From the NCBI RefSeq assembly GCF_036924595.1, contig NZ_JAZHRV010000001.1, forward strand, positions 6,289,501 to 6,353,500: a DNA stretch of 64,000 nt. Direction: 5' to 3'. The translations under genes were made by a program, and so were the position numbers. This DNA is from Bradyrhizobium algeriense (GTDB lineage: Bacteria; Pseudomonadota; Alphaproteobacteria; Rhizobiales; Xanthobacteraceae). The first letter of the stretch is position 1. Every line of letters starts with the position of its first letter. This document shows, piece after piece, positions 60,848 to 64,000 of this stretch. The notes under the pieces were generated by a model that worked only from the letters and a program-made list of their open reading frames with translations, was not told the origin of the DNA and did not search any database.

Positions 60848-62113
60848 CTACCGCCGCCCCGGCAACCATGCGGTATAGCCGGCCTCGCCGAGCCGTTTCA
60901 TCACGTCGTCCAGATGCGCGCGGTCGCGCGTTTCGATCACGACTTCGAGCAGGGTGCCCTTGGCGGGCAGGTCGGAGAACGTGCGCTGATGCGAGACCTC
61001 GATGATGTTGGCGCCGGCTTCGGCCAATAGAGCCGAGACCGATGCCAACTGGCCGGGCCTATCGACGATATCGATGGCGATCTGCGTCAGCCGCCCTTCG
61101 CGCGCGAGTTCGCGCGTCAGCACCGAGGCAATCAGCCGCGTGTCGATGTTGCCGCCGGTGAGCACGAGGCCGACATTGCGCCCGGAAAAACGCTCCGGCG
61201 CGGCCTGCACCGCGGCGAGGCCTGCGGCGCCCGCGCCCTCGACCACCGTCTTTTCGATCGCGATCAGCATCGCCACCGCACGCTCGATCTGATCCTCGGT
61301 GACGAGAATGATGTCGTCGACGAGACGGCGGATGATTTCGGTGGTGATCCGACCTGGGGTCTTGACGGCAATGCCTTCGGCGAGCGTGTCGCCGCGCATC
61401 GGCAGGCTCTCGCCCTTGATGGCGTTATACATCGAGGGATAGAGCTCGGCCTGCACGCCTATGATCTGCAACTCCGGCTTCAGCGATTTGGCTGCGACCG
61501 CCATGCCGGAAATCAGTCCGCCGCCGCCGATCGGAACGACCAGCGTATCGAGCTGCGGCACCGAAGCGAGCATTTCGAGCGCGATGGTGCCCTGCCCCGC
61601 AATGACCTGCGGATCGTCATAGGGATGGATCATGGTCAGGTTTTTCGCCTTGCCATGCGCGCGCGCGAACTCGGCAGCCTCCTCCAGCGTCTTGCCGGAG
61701 ATGATGATCTCCGCGCCATGACGCCTGGTGTTCTCGATCTTCACCATCGGGGTGCCTATCGGCATCACGATCGCGGCGGGAATGCCAAGCCTATGTGCGT
61801 GATAGGCCACGCCCTGCGCATGATTGCCGGCCGACATCGCGATCACGCCGCGCTGTCGTTCGTCCGGCGACAGCGCCAGCAGCCGATTGAGCGCGCCGCG
61901 CTCCTTGAAGGTCGAGGTGAACTGCAGGTTCTCGAATTTGAGCCAGAGGTTGCAGCCGCAGATCTCGCTCAGCGTCCGGCTCTGGTCGCATTCGGTGACC
62001 ATGACGGAACCGCGAATCGCAGCCGCCGCTGATGTGACGTCGCCGGGCGTGACGGCAAGACCTGCTTCGGAAGCGTGCGGGTCTGGCGGAGCGTTTTTGG
62101 GAGCTTTCGGCAT
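60848..62113 (-). CDS. threonine ammonia-lyase with ACT-like C-terminus
   Basis: 421 residues from MPKAPKNAPPDPHASEAGLA. PLP enzyme: the Lys is in LQFTSTFKERGALNRLLAL, the cofactor loops AMSAGNHAQGVAYHAHRLGI and PIGGGGLISGMAVAAKSL, then LVLTGGNIDTRLIASVLTRE. The C-terminal ACT domain starts LTQIAIDIVDRPGQLASVSA. Deaminates threonine (and serine) to 2-oxobutyrate. This is the short catabolic-type layout with one ACT domain; a dedicated isoleucine-feedback IlvA has two. The start is uncertain: a frame to 62203 is longer but un-family-like. Confidence 0.88.
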   Translation of the reverse strand: MPKAPKNAPPDPHASEAGLAVTPGDVTSAAAAIRGSVMVTECDQSRTLSEICGCNLWLKFENLQFTSTFKERGALNRLLALSPDERQRGVIAMSAGNHAQGVAYHAHRLGIPAAIVMPIGTPMVKIENTRRHGAEIIISGKTLEEAAEFARAHGKAKNLTMIHPYDDPQVIAGQGTIALEMLASVPQLDTLVVPIGGGGLISGMAVAAKSLKPELQIIGVQAELYPSMYNAIKGESLPMRGDTLAEGIAVKTPGRITTEIIRRLVDDIILVTEDQIERAVAMLIAIEKTVVEGAGAAGLAAVQAAPERFSGRNVGLVLTGGNIDTRLIASVLTRELAREGRLTQIAIDIVDRPGQLASVSALLAEAGANIIEVSHQRTFSDLPAKGTLLEVVIETRDRAHLDDVMKRLGEAGYTAWLPGRR

Positions 62114-62275
62114 TTCGGCGGCCTCGTTGGGAGGCAATCGTATAGGCCTTTTCCGCCCGCCGTGCCTCCCCCGAATCTCGTAAAACTCCCGCCCCATGAA
62201 CATGGGTGTCGCAAAAAGCCGCCGCGGCGTTACACTTGGCCAAGGGCCGCAGGGACAGGCGGCCGGAGTTTTCAG

Positions 62276-62953
62276 ATGAATTCATTGAACGATGAGCCGA
62301 AGGTGGAGGCCATCACGGTCGTGCTGGTCGAGGACGACGCGCCGACGCTTTGGCGGCTGCAGGACGCGCTGACCAAGGCCGGATATCAGGTCAGGGCCGC
62401 CGGCACGCTCACGGAAGCCCGCGCCTGTCTCGCGCAAGGCGCACCAAGGGTGCTGCTGACCGATCTTCAATTGCCCGATGGCCACGGCGTCGATCTGATC
62501 CGCGAAACACGGCAGCGCTTTCCCGACACCGAGATCATGGTGATCTCGATCCTCGGCGATGAGGAAAGCGTGATCTCCGCGATCACCGTCGGCGCGACCG
62601 GCTATCTGCTCAAGGACGCCTTCCCGACCGATATCGCCGCCACCGTGCGCGATCTCGTCGCCGGGCACTCGCCGATCTCGGCCTCGATCGCGCGCTTCAT
62701 CGTGCGGCGGACCCAGAACACGCCCGAGCCGCCGCCCGGCCCTGCGCTCAACACCGCCAAGCTGACGCCGCGCGAGATCGATATCCTCTGGGGTATCGCC
62801 AAGGGCTTCAGCTACGCCGAGATCGCCAGCCATCTCGGCCTGTCGCGCCAGACCGTGCCCGGGCATATCAAGAACATCTATCGCAAGCTCGAGGTTCATA
62901 CCCGGGGCGAAGCGGTGTTCGAGGCGGTCCAGCAAGGCTTGATAAAGTTGTGA
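62276..62953 (+). CDS. LuxR/NarL-type response regulator
   Basis: 225 residues. The receiver domain has VVLVEDDAPTLWRLQDALTK, acceptor Asp in VLLTDLQLPDGHGVDLIRE, and Lys in YLLKDAFPTD. The GerE HTH is LTPREIDILWGIAKGFSYAE, then IASHLGLSRQTVPGHIKNIY. The ATG at 62276 has GGAG upstream. Its stop overlaps the next gene's GTG as GTGA, so the kinase is translationally coupled and cognate. Confidence 0.9.
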   Translation: MNSLNDEPKVEAITVVLVEDDAPTLWRLQDALTKAGYQVRAAGTLTEARACLAQGAPRVLLTDLQLPDGHGVDLIRETRQRFPDTEIMVISILGDEESVISAITVGATGYLLKDAFPTDIAATVRDLVAGHSPISASIARFIVRRTQNTPEPPPGPALNTAKLTPREIDILWGIAKGFSYAEIASHLGLSRQTVPGHIKNIYRKLEVHTRGEAVFEAVQQGLIKL

Positions 62954-64000
62954 ACGACCACGACGAGGACGCGACGGCGGAACAACTGCCCGCCCGCGAA
63001 CGGCGGCGGCTGCAGTCGTCGCGTCTGATCCAGTACCTCCTGCTGCAGGCGATGATCGCCGGCGCCTGCGTCCTGGCGCTGCTGCAGTCGCTTCCCGGAC
63101 CTCCCGCCCAGTATCAGGTCACGGCGTTCAACCTCACCGAAGCACGTGTCGAGCGCGCGGTGACGCTGCCGTATTTCTCCTCGTTGCGGAATGCGATGAA
63201 CGATCCGCCCCGCTTCAGCGGACAATTCGTCCGCCCGGCCGGGGAAGCGCGCGCCTGGTCGGTGTTCCTGCCGCGCTTCACCAACGGCGTCGAGGTCAGC
63301 GTCAACGACGTGGTGATCCTCGACAGCCGGCGCGATCCCGCCGCCAACCGCCCCGACCGCAACACGCCGGCGATTGCGGTGATCCCGGCGTCAGTGCTGC
63401 GCGACGGCGACAACGCGATTGCAATCCGGCTGTTCATCTGGGGCCCGATTACCGGCTTCCTCGATCGCATCTGGGTCGGCCCGGACGAATTGTTGCGTCC
63501 GACCTATGATCTGAGAACTTTGATCTTTGTCACCCTGCCGGTGGTGTTCTCGTCCTGGCAGGCGATCCTCGCGGTCATTCTCGGCATCATGTGGGTGATG
63601 CGGCGCCATGAGCCGGCCTATGGCGTTCTGGCCGCGGCGATGGCGGTGGGTGTCGGGCAGGCGTTCCTGCAAACGCCGATGGGCGAGACGCCGTTTTCCC
63701 GACTCAACGTGATCCTGATTTCTTCGGCGCCGATTGAAAGCGGGCTGGTGCTGACATTTGCGCTGTTGTTCTCGGGCTGGAAATGGCAGCGCTACGGCTG
63801 GATCATTTTCATTCCCGGCGTGCTGCTGGCGCTAGCCGGACTGTTCGGAAATCAGGCGATGGTGCGCGCGCTGTTCCTGTATCTCGCCGTGCCGATGGTT
63901 GGCGTATCCCTTCTCATCATAGCTGTTGTCACCGCCCGCTCGATGCTGGAGCGGCGGAATGTCGCCAGCCTCCTGCTCGGCTGCGCGGTCACGATCATGC
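62950..64000 (+). CDS. membrane sensor histidine kinase, N-terminal part (runs off window)
   Basis: GTG start overlapping the upstream regulator by 4 bases. About 350 codons are present and open to the end. One N-terminal helix (YLLLQAMIAGACVLALLQSL) is followed by a periplasmic jelly-roll-like domain (SVFLPRFTNGVEVSVNDVVI) and then a bundle of about seven helices (TLIFVTLPVVFSSWQAILAV onward). This resembles 7TMR-DISM-type sensors. The kinase core lies outside the window; the kinase call relies on the coupled response regulator. Confidence 0.72.
   Translation, partial: MNDHDEDATAEQLPARERRRLQSSRLIQYLLLQAMIAGACVLALLQSLPGPPAQYQVTAFNLTEARVERAVTLPYFSSLRNAMNDPPRFSGQFVRPAGEARAWSVFLPRFTNGVEVSVNDVVILDSRRDPAANRPDRNTPAIAVIPASVLRDGDNAIAIRLFIWGPITGFLDRIWVGPDELLRPTYDLRTLIFVTLPVVFSSWQAILAVILGIMWVMRRHEPAYGVLAAAMAVGVGQAFLQTPMGETPFSRLNVILISSAPIESGLVLTFALLFSGWKWQRYGWIIFIPGVLLALAGLFGNQAMVRALFLYLAVPMVGVSLLIIAVVTARSMLERRNVASLLLGCAVTIM

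Overview
The window looks like about 64 kb of a Bradyrhizobium-type chromosome (Alphaproteobacteria, Hyphomicrobiales). The evidence is high GC with strongly GC-biased third positions, an argH/tlpA divergent pair whose TlpA closely resembles the Bradyrhizobium protein, adjacent etfB-etfA-hydroxybutyryl-CoA dehydrogenase genes, and several families of short interspersed palindromic repeats typical of this genus. No phage, plasmid, transposase, integrase or CRISPR array is visible.

Layout. 0-6.3 kb: start of argH, tlpA, a small YjfB-like protein, the electron-transfer-flavoprotein/3-hydroxyacyl-CoA dehydrogenase cluster, a PduO-type cobalamin adenosyltransferase, a HIG1-type membrane protein and a YihY/BrkB membrane protein. 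6.3-11 kb: a soluble hybrid histidine kinase, GluQRS coupled to an RlaP-like nucleotidyltransferase, an AlkA glycosylase and a LysR regulator. 11-18 kb: nitronate monooxygenase, a branched-chain-amino-acid-type binding protein, an acyl-CoA synthetase, a DUF2855 protein and an NTF2-FMO fusion. 18-22.8 kb: two small exported DUF2380/DUF3280-type proteins divergent from a NarX/NarL-type two-component pair, then an NHL-repeat lyase-like protein. 22.8-25.05 kb: a LysR/SnoaL/LysE block bounded by a perfect 26-bp direct repeat. 25-31.9 kb: a lactonase-like metallo-hydrolase, a ClC channel, an HNH nuclease, a MipZ-like ATPase and a second acyl-CoA ligase. 32-41 kb: a triad-less HtrA-like protein, an esterase, DsbA and TauE, two thioesterases with a TetR regulator and twin operators, PsiF-like proteins, an AbrB-type membrane protein and DsbB.

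41-44 kb is the most decayed stretch: tRNA-Leu(CAA), remnants of a toxin-antitoxin pair, a membrane protein/TetR pair, a second toxin remnant and a frameshifted MarR gene. 44-48 kb carries a lytic transglycosylase, a peptide-type binding protein and a His-rich exported protein. 48.2-51.4 kb is the best candidate for a little-described system: a deoxyribosyltransferase-like domain fused to a TRAFs-binding (ASK-type) TPR region, a patatin phospholipase directly downstream, and a convergent SLOG/Rossmann-type nucleotide-binding protein. All three families recur in bacterial nucleotide-signalling conflict systems. 51.5-54.7 kb is a tungstate (tupBCA) transporter with its divergent regulator. 54.9-64 kb holds a berberine-bridge-type oxidase, a SAM-cyclase-AAA-TPR regulator, threonine ammonia-lyase and a response regulator coupled to a membrane sensor kinase that runs off the end.

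All functional calls come from reading motifs and overall resemblance. No similarity search or computation was run. Start codons were chosen from ribosome binding sites and family N-termini, and are flagged where uncertain.
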